A DNA stretch of 64,000 bases from NCBI GenBank assembly GCA_027972325.1, contig JAPMOS010000117.1, forward strand, positions 1-64,000, given 5' to 3'. The position numbers and the translations under genes were made by a program. Position 1 is the first letter of the stretch; every line of letters begins with the position of its first letter. Origin of the DNA: Paratrimastix pyriformis (taxonomy: Eukaryota; Preaxostyla; Paratrimastigidae). The notes under the pieces were generated by a model that ran no database searches, was not told where the DNA came from, and saw only the letters and a program-made list of their open reading frames with translations. Positions 43,306 to 56,500 of the stretch are shown here, in pieces.

Positions 43306-43501
43306 TATTTTTCCTGCAACCAAGACGGAAGAAATGATGCAACAAATCCAAATCGGGGTAACGCTGGGAAAAAGAGATGGAATGGGGAGGAGGGGGGGAG
43401 GAGGAGGGGAGGAGGGGGGGAGAGAGATTGGCCCAGCCGAACAGCACAAATGCCTGCAGAACGCGGTTATAACTCCAGGGGGACTGATCGCTCATCTGCA
43501 G
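43306..43501. promoter_or_regulatory. CUL3-TPR gene interval
   Basis: Less than 200 bp between the CUL3 stop and the first clear TPR coding exon, including a G-rich patch (43381-43425) and an acceptor (CATCTGCAG ending at 43501). It must hold the CUL3 3' end and the TPR promoter and first exon. ATG codons at 43334 and 43467 are start candidates, but neither joins the exon at 43502 in the right phase. Confidence 0.45.
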
Positions 43502-46500
43502 GAATCATTACGTCGCCTTGGAATCTGCCACCGGGACTGTTCAAGGATCCTTCCAGTCCTTCAAGATATTGGGAAAACATGCCTTAAAAAATGGCAACTG
43601 GCCGGAGGCATTGCACCATTTTTCCGCTGCCCTCTCCTTGCGGAGGCTTCCTGAGTTGTTTTTCTTACGCGGAACAGCATACATGAACGCTTCAATGTAT
43701 GTTGAAGCCCAAAAGGATTTTGCGGAATTCGTCAAGACGGTTCCTGCCGCACCTCAGGGATCCCCTTTGGCGACTACAACGTCGCAGGCCTATTTGTGGC
43801 TTGCCCTTTGCGCTAAAAAGAGCGGCGACAACAAGGCAGCGATCCGTTTTATCACATCTGGTTTGTTTCCAGCTTCCCTTTCGTGCATTTCCGTCAGGCA
43901 TCTCTCGCTTTCCGGGTTTCGTGGAGGGCCTCATTGCTCGGGCACAAATCTTCGCCAGTTCCGACCAACTTTTGGATGCGATTGGAGATCTGAATTCTGC
44001 CCTTTCCTTCCAGCCAGGTCCGATGTTTGCCGTACATGCTCACAACCTGCTTCTTCAGACAATCCTGTCCTCCACAACCTGTTGGGAGTGATGCTCACGC
44101 GACAGGGCCAATTCGAAATTGCCTTGGGGCACATCATCAAGGCAATCGATCTAGACCCCAACGCGAATGTCTGGGGCCTGGCTCCCCCTCCGACGTCACA
44201 CCTCTCATTTTGGGACGGGCCGATGAGTACCGGCATCCCTCACCTCCCCCCCCCCCCCCCCCCCCCCACCACCACCACCACCACCCACCACCGTCACTAT
44301 CACCACCGTCACTACCACTACCCGTCACCACCACCACCGTCACCACCACCACCGTCACCACCACCACCCACCGCCACCACCCACCGCCACCACCCACCGC
44401 CACCACCCACCGCCACATCACACCACACACCACCACTTCCCTCTTTACTCCACACACCACATCCCACCCACCCCACCCCTCTTCCCACACGCACAGATAT
44501 GTTTGAGAAAGTGCTTGAGCAATATGCGTCTTCCTCCTCTTTAGGAGTATCTCATTGACCGGGCCCAGATCCGGTTGGCCATGGGACTGCTCCCCGACGC
44601 CTTGACGGATCTCAACCATGCCCTCGCGCTCTCCGACCAGAATCGAGGCTCCGAGTCCCCCTCACCCACCCCCTCGGAGCCCACATCCACGCGGGCCCCA
44701 TCGCCGTGTCCCACTCGTCCCTCCGTCGTTGACACTCCCCAAGGGCCTCCATGCGGAGCCACCGCCCGCCCGACTCCGCCTGTCGCATCGCCGCTCTCGC
44801 CTCAGGCCACCCTCCGCGGGCTCCAATTGCGTGCCAGCGTCCATGAGGCAATGGGGCATCCCCGCGCAGCCTGGAAAGACTGGTGTCTGGTGACCAGCCT
44901 CCGGCCGACAGACCATGAAGCGTCTGTTTTTTCACCCGCCCGTCATCCACGACGAGGCATCATCTGATCGACCCTCTGGAATAATTTGTTGCTTCCATCT
45001 GGCTGTCGGGCGGTTTGTTGCTCGGCGCAGTTTTCTCCGAAGGGCCCTCATCAATCTGCGTCGCTATCGACCTGCCGAGGCCCTCAGAGACGTCAGCATC
45101 TCGATGCAGCACAAGCCACAAGTTCGAACACACACCCCGCTCCCCGCTCCCCGCTCCCCGCTCCCCGCTCCCCGCTCCCCGCTCCCCGCTCCCCGCTCCC
45201 CGCTCCCCGCTCCCCGCTCCCCGCTCCCCACTCCCCACTCCACCCCACCACCCCTTCACACGCTCAGCACATTTCCATCCGATCGGCGCAGACGGCGAGT
45301 CTCTACTGCAGATCTGTTGGACACGCCATGCAGCTGGTTGCAGCTCGCAAACCCGCTGCCGTCCGGGCGACACTGCAGCATGCGTGCGCCGCCAGGTTCG
45401 AAGAACACATCCCATTCAGGTTCGTCATCTGCACGTGTTCCTCGGCATCCCAGCGCACGCTCACCACTCACCATCGCACCACACCCTCTCCAGTCTTTGT
45501 GGACATGCAGACGTCTTACAAGGAGACTTTAAACGGGCACAGTGTCAGTACGCTTCAGCCTTGGCGTGCGCCAAACATGGTCTGCCTATTGCCCTGCTCC
45601 TCACCGTCACCCCTGCTCGCCCACGGCAGAACGACGCTACGTGGGGTACAACCAGGCCATGGCGGCCGGCCTTACGGCTCTCACTCTTGGTGATGACCAA
45701 ACCGCCGCCACAGAGTTCGCCAGGGCGTCGGCATTCGCCCACCGCTTCGAACCCCTCCTCTTTCGGTCTCTTCGCTCCCTCGCCTCGCACTCCGTCCCTC
45801 ATGTTCTTCTGGATTCCTCTTCTGCATCGTGGTGACGATCCCTGCTTCCCAGCGCCATCGCCCGGTACAACCTGCACCAGCGGTCCCTGGCGTCGGCCTT
45901 CTCCCCCCCACCAGGCCCTCCATCCCCCCGGACCCCGCCATCCCCTCGTCCCATCCCACCTCCATCGCCCCTCGGTTCTCCGCCCGCCCACCACCGGCCC
46001 TGCAGCAGCATGGACGCTGCCCCGCCGTCCACGATGATGCCCACCATCACTCAGTCCTTCCCGACCGCCCGTATGCCCGCTCATCTCAACGCGGCTTTGG
46101 CTGCTGTCCACGAAGCACTGGAAAGGCTGCCCACCGGGTGGCTTCCGGGGCCGCTGTCCCCACTGCCCCGGCTCTCACCCCCTGGCGGCGGGTCGACCGC
46201 CCCCTCGGCCCTACCCGAGGGGCCAGTCCCGCTTTCACCCCGCTGCCCGCCACCTGTTTTCGTGCCCCTGGCAGGCGTGTTGCTGGCTCCACACCAGCCC
46301 CAGGCCGGTGAGGAGAACCCTGCCGGGGTGTCTGCCATTGAGGCGGGGATGGGTGGGGGCTGGGAAGGCTGGGGCGGCACGGAAGATGAGGAAGACGAGG
46401 AGATCCAGGGTTCCGACGGAGAATCGCTGGAGGGTACTGTCCAGAAGAACGACCTTCCTGGAGGGGCACGCCATCGGAAAGGTCCGCACAGCACCCACAA

Positions 46501-49500
46501 GCCCGGGTGCCCTTCCATTTCTTCAGCTGTGTGTTCACGCTTCGAAGACAACTCCTTGTCTCTCTCGCATTCCCTGGTCCGGCTCTCATTGTTCACCTCA
46601 TCTTTCAGGCTCGGTGGGACCAGAGAGCGTGTTGGCCTTTCCGCGCCCTTCTGGCACGGAGGAAGGCAGCCCAGCAGCCACCTCGGGGCGCCTGCTTGCC
46701 CTGCAGGCGCAGTGCCTCCTCGCAGCCGGTCACTGTGATGCAGCTTTCTCGTCTGTGGCGGAATGGGCTTGTCCCGGCAGCCTGAATGAGGTGTGAGCGG
46801 TTGTGCGTGCGGGTTGGCGATCCCCGTGTCGGTGTTCCCATGGACGGCCTTTCTCATTGGTGTTCTTTCTGTGTCTCCTGTTTTTCCTTTTCCTCAGGAG
46901 CTGCAGCCGAGCCTTGGACTGCAACCCCGCCGCTCCCGCCCTCCGTCTGTCTGGAGAGGAAGGCGACGGGGGTGAGCGGGCGATACTTCTGCCAGAAACC
47001 CTCACGTACCCACTCACCCTCTTTCTTCCTCTCAGAAATCCTGCTTTCCTTTTGCGCCGTGGCCGTGGGGAACCTGGCTTTGGCTACCAGCACCCTCGAT
47101 AGACTGCTCGTCATCGCCCCTCCACCTCCACCTCCACCTCCGCCGCCTCCTCCAGGTCTGTCCTTTGCAGCTGCGGCTGCAGCTGCGGCGCTGTTGCTTT
47201 TGACGCAAATGACTTTGTTCTGATCGCTCTTTCGCTGGCCTTCTTCTCCATCAACCCCCGACCCTAGCGCCTCTTCCGCCCACATCCCCGCGGCGTTCCT
47301 CTGCCCCTGCTGCAACGTTCCCCCCGCCGCCACCGATCAGCGCACGTGGCCGCCCCCGTCCGACCGCCCGCTCCTCCCTGGGGTTCTCGCCCCAATCCCC
47401 TCGCTCCCTTTCCTCCTTTTCCCCCCCTGGCGCCTTCCGGCCCTCGACCCTCGATGGCCCCAGCCCGCCTTCATCGCCGCGCTCGCCGGATCTCCCGGAC
47501 CTCACGCCCGCCGGCAGCCGTTCCTTGTGGTCGAGCCGAGATGGGATGGGTCGGCCCGCCTCGACTCCCGCCCTTCCTGGTCGTCCTCCGCCCTCCGCGC
47601 CCCTCCACAGGCCCCGCGCCGCGAGCACCTTGCCCCTCGTCGCATCACCACCCAGGAGCAGCAGCTTCCACCCACCGCCTGCTCTCTCACCGCGCGCCCG
47701 CACATCACCGCCCGAGTCGCCCCGTGGTATGGGCCGCCGATGGCCTCGCCCCGCGGACCAGCTGGAAGGGCGCGACCCCCGCTGCCATCCTTCACCGAAG
47801 TCTGTTCACGCAGGCACTGCCTTCCCTCCCTTCCCTCCCTCCTCCCTCCCTCCCCCTCCCTCCTCCCTCCTCCTCCTCCCTCCCTCCCTCCTCCCTCCCT
47901 CCCTCCTCCTCCCTCCCTCCCTCCTCCCTCCCTCCTCCCTCCCTCCTCCCTCCTCCCTCCCTCCTCCCTCCCTCCTCCCTCCCTCCCTCCCTCCTCCCTC
48001 CCTCCCTCCTCCCTCCCTCCTCCCTCCCTCCCTCCTCCTCCTCCTCCCTCCTCCTCCTCCTCCTCCTCCTCCCTCCTCCCCGCACACCTCTGCCGTCAAA
48101 CAACGCACACGCACACTCGCACACGCTTTCTTCCCAGCTCTGTGGTGGCAGGCAGCGATCCTGTGCCGATCTGCCAGTGTCCACCCGCGATGCCCTGGTG
48201 GAGGCCTGTGTCTGCAAAGGCCGCCTGTTGCTGGTGCAGGGACGCGGATACGAGGCTCTCTGGCTCCACGCCCATTCGGTGCGGCTGGCGCCAGAGCAAC
48301 CGTACCCGCTGCAGATGCTGGGTGATGTCTTTTGACCCTGGACATGTGGGCGGACGTCTGTGTGGGTGGGTGGGTGGGTGGGTGGGTGGGCGGAGGGCGG
48401 GAGGTGGGGGCAAGTTCCATTCGAGGATAAAACTCCGTGCTTTTTTGCGTGCACAGGCTGCCGAGGCCTACACAGCGGCATTGCAGTGCCCGCCGCCCCT
48501 GGGACACCTCGAGGCGCTCGCTTTGCACAGACAACGCGCCCGGGCGGAGTTGTTCTGCCCGCCCCAGGCCGCATTGCCTCTCGTTCTCGAAGGTCGGGCG
48601 ACTCATCCTGGATCTCCTTCTCATGCCACTTCGTGCCATTTCGAACTCCTTTGCCCACCCCGCGCAGACCTTGTGGATGTCGGCCTGGCCCGGCCCGGGG
48701 CAGTCCGTTTCGAGCACGAAGTGGCCAGCGCACTGACAAGTCTTGCAACTCAGTCTGTTGGAAGCAGGGCGTCCGTTGGACGCAGGGCATTAGGGCAGGA
48801 GGTATGGAAATGAGAGGTGTGGGGAAAGAGATGGCGGCGGAAGGCGGTCACCTCGGCATGTTACTCATGGATCATTCGTCCCTCATATGCACAACGCTAG
48901 GCCGTATGACCGCCCAAAGGCCATTAGGCTTCTTTCGCATGCCCTCGAGACTGCCCCGCCCCCGCCGGCCCCGATGGACTCTCCGTTCGCGGCCTCATTT
49001 CCAGCGGCCCTGCGCCCCGTCTCGACCCCTTCCTGGGACCCTGATGCCCCTCTCTTCACCATAGCCTGGGTGCGAGCGGTCCGAGGGCTGACCCTCTTTC
49101 TGGAGGGACAGATAGGACCCGCCCTGGACGACCTGGAGGCATTCTGTGAGGCCGGCCAGCTGAAGGGAGCCGGGGATGAGACTGCGCCGGCCGCGAATTG
49201 TATTCTGCATACCCTTGCCCTGGCTTACCTAAAGGCCGTCCGTCCCCGTGCTTGTGGCAGATGCGTGAGGGCCTCCTTGTTGGCGCTGGTGTTGTAGGGT
49301 CGGGGCTGCCACCTTTTTTTTTCGTGGACCCAGTGGTGGGCTTATTCTCTGATTTGGCCCTCACCCCACGCAAACACGCAGGGGCGTCTGGACGCAGCAG
49401 TGAACTGCTACACCCGGCTGGTGGATGTCATGCCCTGCCACGCCCCCTTCTACCTGCTCCGAGCCCTGGTGCGAGTCATGCAAGGGGATGAGTCTCGGGC

Positions 49501-50076
49501 CCGCGAGGATTTCCACAGGGTCCGAATGCCGGCCCTCTCAAACCTGGACGATCTTCCCACCCCCACCCTGTAGATGTGTGAGCTGGACCTCTCGCTGAGT
49601 GAACGTTGGGAGCGTGCCGACCCACTCGTGTTGGATGACATCCTCCCGCCTGGCAACCCAAGCCGCACACGGCTCCCACCAGCCCTGGCCGGTCCGCGCC
49701 CCTCCACTCCCTCCCCCGGAGTGAGCAATTCGCAAACCCTCGACACATCCGCACCCCTTCGTCCCCCAGATCTGGTTGAGGTGGTCATCGCCGACCGGCG
49801 CATCCGGATGACGTTGGCGATGCCTCTCCTGCCCACGGCCGGTGTGGGGCCCTGGGTCTTCCACACAACCCGCACGCTGCAACCCAGGCCCCTCGAGTGG
49901 CGGTCCGTATCCTTTGTGAGCGCACCGTCTCCGCCAGCCTTCCTGCCCTCCGATTCTCACCCCTCGTCTCTTCCTTCTAGATGGGCCGTTCCTGTCTTCG
50001 TCCCTCTCTGGCGGTCGCTGCCTGCCCTCGAGCCTCCGCCTTCCCCGGCCCGCCAGTGATGGATCCTTCCATTTGA
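43502..50076 (+). CDS. Tetratricopeptide-repeat (TPR) protein
   Basis: A many-exon gene encoding degenerate 34-residue TPR helical pairs. Examples are ILGKHALKNGNWPEALHHFS, RGTAYMNASMYVEAQKDFAE, ARAQIFASSDQLLDAIGDLN, GVMLTRQGQFEIALGHIIKA, RAQIRLAMGLLPDALTDLNH, LRASVHEAMGHPRAAWKDW, RALINLRRYRPAEALRDVSI and DAAVNCYTRLVDVMPCH. The G/Y...A pattern at TPR positions 8, 11, 20 and 27 is visible in most. Early exons join in frame (43502-43861, then 43901 on). Near the 3' end HR|MCELDLSLSERWERADP joins across the intron ending at 49572, and the last exon (49981-50076) ends DPSI. Pro-rich linkers lie between repeats. A protein-interaction scaffold by family; the exact family is not recognised. The first exon is unresolved. 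Confidence 0.7.
44246..44480. repeat. C22 run followed by CCACCA/CCGTCA repeats in a TPR-gene intron
   Basis: C22 at 44246-44267 on the sense strand, then (CCACCA)n, CCGTCACTACCACC and CACCCACCGCCACC units, within the intron from about 44168 to the acceptor CTCTTTAG at 44544. Confidence 0.85.
45137..45235. repeat. GCTCCCC 7-bp tandem repeat in a TPR-gene intron
   Basis: About 13 units of GCTCCCC starting about 15 bp after the donor (ACAA|GTTCGA near 45121). Sense strand pyrimidine-rich, as in most tracts here. Confidence 0.9.
47816..48080. repeat. CCCTCC polypyrimidine tract in a TPR-gene intron
   Basis: About 265 bp of only C and T on the sense strand (CCTCCCTCC units), ending near a CACACGC run and the acceptor TTCCCAG (about 48137). 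The counterpart of the CFAP54 tract at 28.5-29.2 kb. Confidence 0.9.
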
Positions 50077-50535
50077 CCCGGCGAGCCTCCATTCCTCACT
50101 CCGACAATTCTCTTCCGCATGGCCATCCATTCCTCCCTCCCTCCCTCCCTCCTCCCCTTCCCCACTGTAACTCTGCGGGTGGAGGGCCGCGATGGACGTC
50201 TTCAATCACAGAGTAACGCGACTCATTCCCGGATCGCCTTCAAGGCGAGGGCCAGGCTCGGCTGGGGCGGAAGAGCCCCTGCAGGTGGGGCTGCCATCCG
50301 CCACAGGTCGGGAGGGATCGAAACGAAGTGCAACGGAAGTGGGGGGTTGCCTGTCCCTGAAACGAGTGGTGGCGGGGCTGCCAGGGTGGACGCCTCGGCA
50401 TGGTGCAGAAGGGCAGGCGAAGCAATAGATGACGAGCGAGTAGCCCCAGGCCTAAGGAAGGACAGCGGATCCTCTCGCTGTCAACCCCCCAGAAAAGAAG
50501 AGGAACCAGCATGAGCGTTCTGCCTCATCCGATGT
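50077..50535. other. Convergent interval between the TPR and Sfi1-repeat genes
   Basis: 460 bp between two gene 3' ends. It has a (CCCT)n patch at 50131-50155 and no supported gene; short frames on both strands have no motif. Confidence 0.5.
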
Positions 50536-53500
50536 TCACCCTTCAATCGCCGAGACAATGACGAACTGCGCGAAGCTGAGGAAAGCCAGGCCGAACACAT
50601 CTTCCACTCGCGCAACATACTCGCATCTCTGCCCCCCCACACACACACACCCATTAGAGACGGACCTGGATGCGATCGGAGGCGGCGGCAAGGGCGCGTG
50701 TGGAGAATATGGGACCCTCAGGCGGTGGTGGGGGCGGCACGCGGGGCGCCTGCAGCAGAACCCGGGGGGCGGTGCCCGTGGGTGGGGGCTCACGGCTTTG
50801 CTTGAGGAACCTGCAACCACCACCACCCCAGTCGACGGGGCAGGTCAGGGCAGGGTTCGAAGGGAATCGACGGGACCCAGCGAGGAGCAGGAAGAGGAAG
50901 ATAGTGCGGAGACTTGGAAGAGGGCGGGGAGCGGGGGCCAGACCGGTCCAGCCGCAGATCCTCGATGGTCGGCACGAGAGGGTCGGACCCCCCACCGGCA
51001 CGATCCGCTTCCGCTCTGCCCGTCCCGGGTGGCCTGGCCCCACCAATGGCGCCGGGGATGGCCCCGTGGGCGATCGGGGGACCGCCGGGCGCCGATGCCA
51101 GAGCCACCGCAAGTGCCGACCTGGCCGGACTCGCAGCGGGCTGGCGGTGCTCCGCGTGATGGCTGGCAACGCTCACGGGCTCCCGTCGGTGGAGGTGACG
51201 AGGGACGGGCGCGCAAGGCTGCTGGGGTTGAGGTTGGTGCGGCAACGGCGGGGAGGCGGAAGGAGGCTCCGCACCAGACGACGGCAGGGAGGATGATGCT
51301 GGCGGTGGTGGGGCGGTGGTAGAGGGGGTGGAGGGGGTGGAGGGGGTCTTGTGGCGCGACGCGGAGGTGATGGGTCGGGCGGAACGCAGGGCCTGCTCGC
51401 CGCGGCGCCTGACCACAGCGATGCGCCACCTAACGGGCGTGAGAGGACAGCAGCACGAGAGGACAGCGAGATGGTCCCGGCGAACTCTAGTGGCCCCGAA
51501 GGGCGGGCAGCAGACCCTTCCAGACACCGCCGGACCAGCCGCCGGCGGGCCAGCAGCGAGACCCGGGCGGTCAGCTTGCCCCGGATGCGCCGTTCGCGGG
51601 CGTACCGACCCCAGAGCCCGAAGGCGCGCGAGAGTCGCCGCAGAGAGGCCGGTGCCCCCGGCGGAGGGCGGGAGGCGGCGGTGGGCAGGAGGCCGGCGAA
51701 GGGCGGCCTGAAAGCATGTGCCGGAGAAGTTGGCACGTGATATGGCAGGGCCGCAGGGTGGGTGGGTAAGTCGCGGACCGCTTGGCTGTCTGTGCCTCGT
51801 AGTGGGTGAGGGGCCGGGACCAGGCCAGCGGAGCTGCGGCGGAGGAACCCTCGGACAAGCCGTTTTGGCGCAACCAGAAACTGTCCGCCTGATGGCGCCG
51901 TGCGATCTATAGAAGAAGAAGGAGCGGCGACGGTGACGGGGGTGGCGGCGGTGATTCTCATGGGGGTCCGGTCGGCAAGTAAAGAAGTGCGGGAACGAAA
52001 AGGCGAAGGCGCCGAGGCTGACCTTGATCCGCATGGCAGTGTGGTAGGCGCGCCAGCAAGCGAAGGAGCGGCGCAACAGGCTATTGACACGGTGGACCTC
52101 CTGCCCCGTTGTGGTCGTCCCCCCGGGGGAAAAGCGGCGGTCACGAAGTGGTTCGTGGAAGTGCTCCAACGCCACAGAGCCCAAGCTCCAAACGCGGGGC
52201 GGCTGGTTGGTACGGACCGCCATCTGGGCGCGGGTCTGGCGGGCGACGCGCTGTCCGTGGACCTGCCGCCACGCCCGGAGGATGCGTCCGGCGAGGGCGC
52301 GGCCGTAGTGGGCCCCGGCAATGGTATCCCCACGGCGGTGACGAATGCTGCGTGTGCGTGTGTTGTATGTGTGTGCGTGTGTGTGTGTGCATACGTATGA
52401 GTGTGCGTATGTATGAGTGTGCGTGCGTAGGAGTGACGGGTGGGTTCGATTTGGGCGGCGTTTCCCACGGACGCGGCGCGGGTGTGCAGCCGCCATGCGC
52501 GGAAGGTCACCCGGGCGAGGCACATCAGCCGGAGCCGCGCCAGCTCGCCGGCCCGACGCACTCGGCCGAGATACGCGCGCCAGGTGGCCAGACAGTGTCC
52601 AAGGAGCACCCGACGGTAGTGGCTGCAGAGACAGGACGCGCACGCACGTGCAGGCAACAAAGAGACAGACGAACAAGCAAGAGCAACAGGAACCTGATCG
52701 TGAGCGGAGAACGGAGAACAGCAGCCTGCGGGCTCTTCATCCGCTGACTCGCTTCCCGTATTGCCCGTTGTGATCGGATGGTTTCAGTTTGGCGAGGGCG
52801 GACCGGAAGGGGGTGACCTGGCGCCCGTCGACGGTGGAGCCGTGCCAGAGGCGGAAAGCGCGGCTGCAGCCCCACCGCAATGATCGAGCACCCGACGAAA
52901 AAGACGAGAATGAGCTGGCACCGACCGGGCGGTGGGTCGGGCGCCGGAGGACGCGAAAGCGCCCCAGGCAGCGAATCCGAGAGGGGGGGGCCCGTGAGCC
53001 CGTGAGCCGGAAAAGGCGACGGACCGCAGGATGAGCAGCTTGACTTGGCGCTGGGTGTACGCGGCCTGCCGCCAGCCGACGAAGGCGCGCCGCTGTGGGG
53101 CCGCCCGCCGCCAGCGGGTCGCAAAGCGGGACAGCCGAGCGCGCTGGTCGGTCGCCCACCGGCGCCACTCGGCGAAGGAGCGCAGGAGCAGACGGGCGTC
53201 GGCACGAGCGCCGACTGATGGGCGAGGGCAGAGGGCGCGTGAGAGCGGACATGAGCAGAGCAGGGGAAAAGACAAGCAAGATGCAAAAGGCGGAAAAGGG
53301 AAGGCAGGGGGGCGAAGAAGAAGAAGAAGAAGAAGAAGAAGAAGAAGAAGAAGAAGAAGAAGAAGAAGAAGAAGAAGAAGAAGAAGAAGCAGAAGCAGAG
53401 GCAGAGGCAGAGGCAGTCGGACCCTCGGCGCAGATGCGACATGTGTTGTGGAAGAGCTTCCAGGCACGGAGACCCGCCCGCAGGAGGGCCGTGTGGCGGT

Positions 53501-56500
53501 ACATGTCCGCGGCCAGGTCTCGCTCCCTGGTGCAGCGAAACCTCGGGTGAGTGTCGCGAACGGGCCGGATGGCGAGGGGTCCAGGTGTGCCGAGGCAAGG
53601 TCGGCGGAATGCATGCCTGTGATGAGCGGGGGCGTGTGCGAGGGCAGACCGCTCGGAGCGGAGGCGATCCGATGCGCGGGTCAGGTCGCGCCACCGCAGG
53701 AAGCACCGGCCCATGAACTCGTATTGCTGCGCCGGCGCCGAGGGGAATGACACATTCGTCCACCACCAACAGCCGCCCGATGAGCGTTGCACGAGGACTT
53801 GTCGTGGCGAGGCGAGGGCACGGAAGAGGGGAGAGCCTGCGGTCGGACCTCGTGGCGTCTCTCGGGATCCGTGGCGTAGTCCCACCACTCTTGGGCCCGC
53901 CCGAAGACCCGCCGGAGAAGCCGATGCCCTAGGCCGGACGAAAGTGTGTATGTGTGTGTGTGTGTGTGGGGGGATAGATGGACGATCAGAAGAGCTCAAT
54001 CCATCGTCTCAACAGCAACAGTCTCCCATGAACCACAAACAGCGCACCGAGTCGAAGCAGGCGCAGACCTTCGAGGCGCCCCCGCCAGGCCCTCCAGACG
54101 TGGACCAGCAGGCGCCGCTGGGCCCGGGTCGCATCCGTGGCCGAATGCCGGCGCGCCAACGAGGCAAGACGCGCCCACCGGCGCCAGCCCTGTCGCCCCG
54201 GGGAAGCAGCCACACGGGATGGAGTGTGCGTACGGGTGTGTGTCGTCGTAAAGGGGAAAAAAAAGTCACGGAAAAACAAAACCCAGAGAGGTAGAAGAGA
54301 CAGCCCGAGTGCGGGTGTGTGAGTGGGGCCACCCCCGTGCCCCGACAGCTGCGCTCTGGCGGACCTTCAGGGCGGTCGAGAGGCGCGACCGTCGGCTCCA
54401 CAGCTCGGCCTGTCTGCTTCGAGCCAACCGCACCGCCCGACGCCGGGTGTACGCCGCCCAGGCGTCCCAACCGGCCCGGAGGAGCCGCTGCCGCGCGAAG
54501 TGATGCGCCCGTTGGTTCTGCACCGGAGCAACAGCCCAGAGGGTGCGGTGAGGGCTTGGGACACACACATGGATGTTGTTTGTGCTGTTTACTGTTTCAC
54601 GAACTCCCCATGCAAATCGAAGCCAAATGGGAATCCCGCGATGGAAGTGAGACGGACCCTCTCAGCGATGAAGCCCCGCCAAGCCAGGATGTTTCGGGTG
54701 GCTCGGTGGCGCAGGAAACGTTCGAGAAGCCGTTCGTGGCTGGAGCGGTCCCGATATGCACACAGGCGTGCGTAAAGGGCGGATGAAGAGGGCGGAACAG
54801 AGGCAGAAGGAGTGACAGCGGGTGGTTGAAAGGGCGGTGACGATGGGTGGTCAAAGTGTGAGCGCGAGGGACAGACGTATTGTGGCGCGTCTGGGACTCG
54901 ATCTTCCAGCGCACGAAGGCGGGCCACACGGCCGCAGCCACCCGATAGCGGTCGGCTAGTTCCATCACGCGCCGTCGGAGGAAGAGCTGCCGCCCCAACC
55001 CGCCAAGCGCATCCGCAGGGACACCAGTGGAAGTGCGTCCAGTGAGGAGGGTGCTTCGTGGCTTCCCATCACCAGCGCCAGCAGCCCCATGGGCCAACAG
55101 CGGGACCGACCTTCCGCCACGTGACAAAGGCGTTCCGGGCGAGGCGCAGGGAGCCCACGCTGGCCAGGGCCTCGTCGATCGTCCGGGTGGAGGCCGCCCG
55201 CGCCGCCAATAAGCGCCCCATCGCCGTCCTGTTTGGCGATCCAGGAGGAAACGGCCTGTCAGCACCGGCCACACACCAGGACGCGCACCCACCGACAGGG
55301 GCACCCCACGGACCGCACTCGGTGCCTGAAGGCGACCCGCTCGCGGACGGTCGCCTGCAACTGCTCGCGGAGGGCCCGCACCCGCAGGGGCACGGGCAGC
55401 AGCAGGCGCTCAGGCTGCTGGGCCTCCCCAGCGGCCGCCCGCCGCGGCTTCGAGGTGCGCGCCCAGGTGAAGAGCGGATGCCGCGGGGTCTCGCCCTCGG
55501 CCGGGCACAGCGTGTCCAGGGGCAGGCTCTGGCGCGTGGGCAGGCGCACCCGCGGGGGGGCGGTGGAGGGCGTCGCTGCGGCGAGGGTGGCGGGGCCTTG
55601 GGCTGCGTAGCGGAATCGGGGTGTGGCGGGCCGAGGGCCGGCCGCAAGTGCCCCGGTGGCAGCGGCGGTGGCGGTGGCGGGGACCGGAGCCGAGGGGTAC
55701 ATACGCGGCACGGCGGGCAGGCCGGCCGTCAGGCGCCGGAGCAGGGCGCGGTGGGAGCGTGGCGACAGACTGCCGACCGGAGGACCCTCGGGGGCGGCGG
55801 GAGAGGGAGACGGTGGTGGGGGGCTGGGGGCCTCCGTGCCAAGACCATCGGCCTCATCCTCGGCTGAGCGGTCAAGGGCGAGCGGAAGGGCAATGGAGGT
55901 GCAGGCACAAGTGAAAATCGAGCACTTCCAACAAGCACAACTGTCATCGTCCACATCACGATCAAGGGGCAGACCGTCCAGAGCTGGGCGCACTTCCTCC
56001 ACGGTGGCCCATGCCCGCATCCCCTGCGGCAGCGGTGCCTCGTCCGCCTCGTCCGTCGGCTCCTCCCGCCCGAGTCTCCTGGGCGCCGCCCGGCGCGCCG
56101 GCCTGGGACCGACCTCCTCGGGGCCGCAGAGACCGCGCCGGATGCGCCGCCGCTGGTCGCGCATGGCCCGGGCACGTCGGGCGGGAGTCTGCAAGACGCG
56201 GGCATTGGCGTAGGCCGCCCGGAGCAGGTGCAGGACGCCGCCCCTGGAGGCGGCGTACGGGTCGCGGGGCGGGAGGGCGTCGATTGGGGGCGAGTCGACG
56301 GCCAGCGGGCGCGGGGGCGGGGCGGCGGGGTCCAGGCCCGCGGGGACGCCCAGCAGGCGGCCAAAGTGCTCGTGGACGGAGGCCAGCCGGCGGCCGGGGC
56401 GGCCCGGGGAGAAGGTCACCGAGCGGGACGGGGCCCCTTGCCGCACGAGGAGTTCCGCCAAACCCGACTTGGGTGCGAATGGGAGGTAAGCGTGTGTGAG

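Noticed and set aside
53095-53550. Plus-strand ORF with a long poly-Glu run
   Set aside because: The run is a GAA repeat on the antisense side of an intron of the minus-strand Sfi1-repeat gene.
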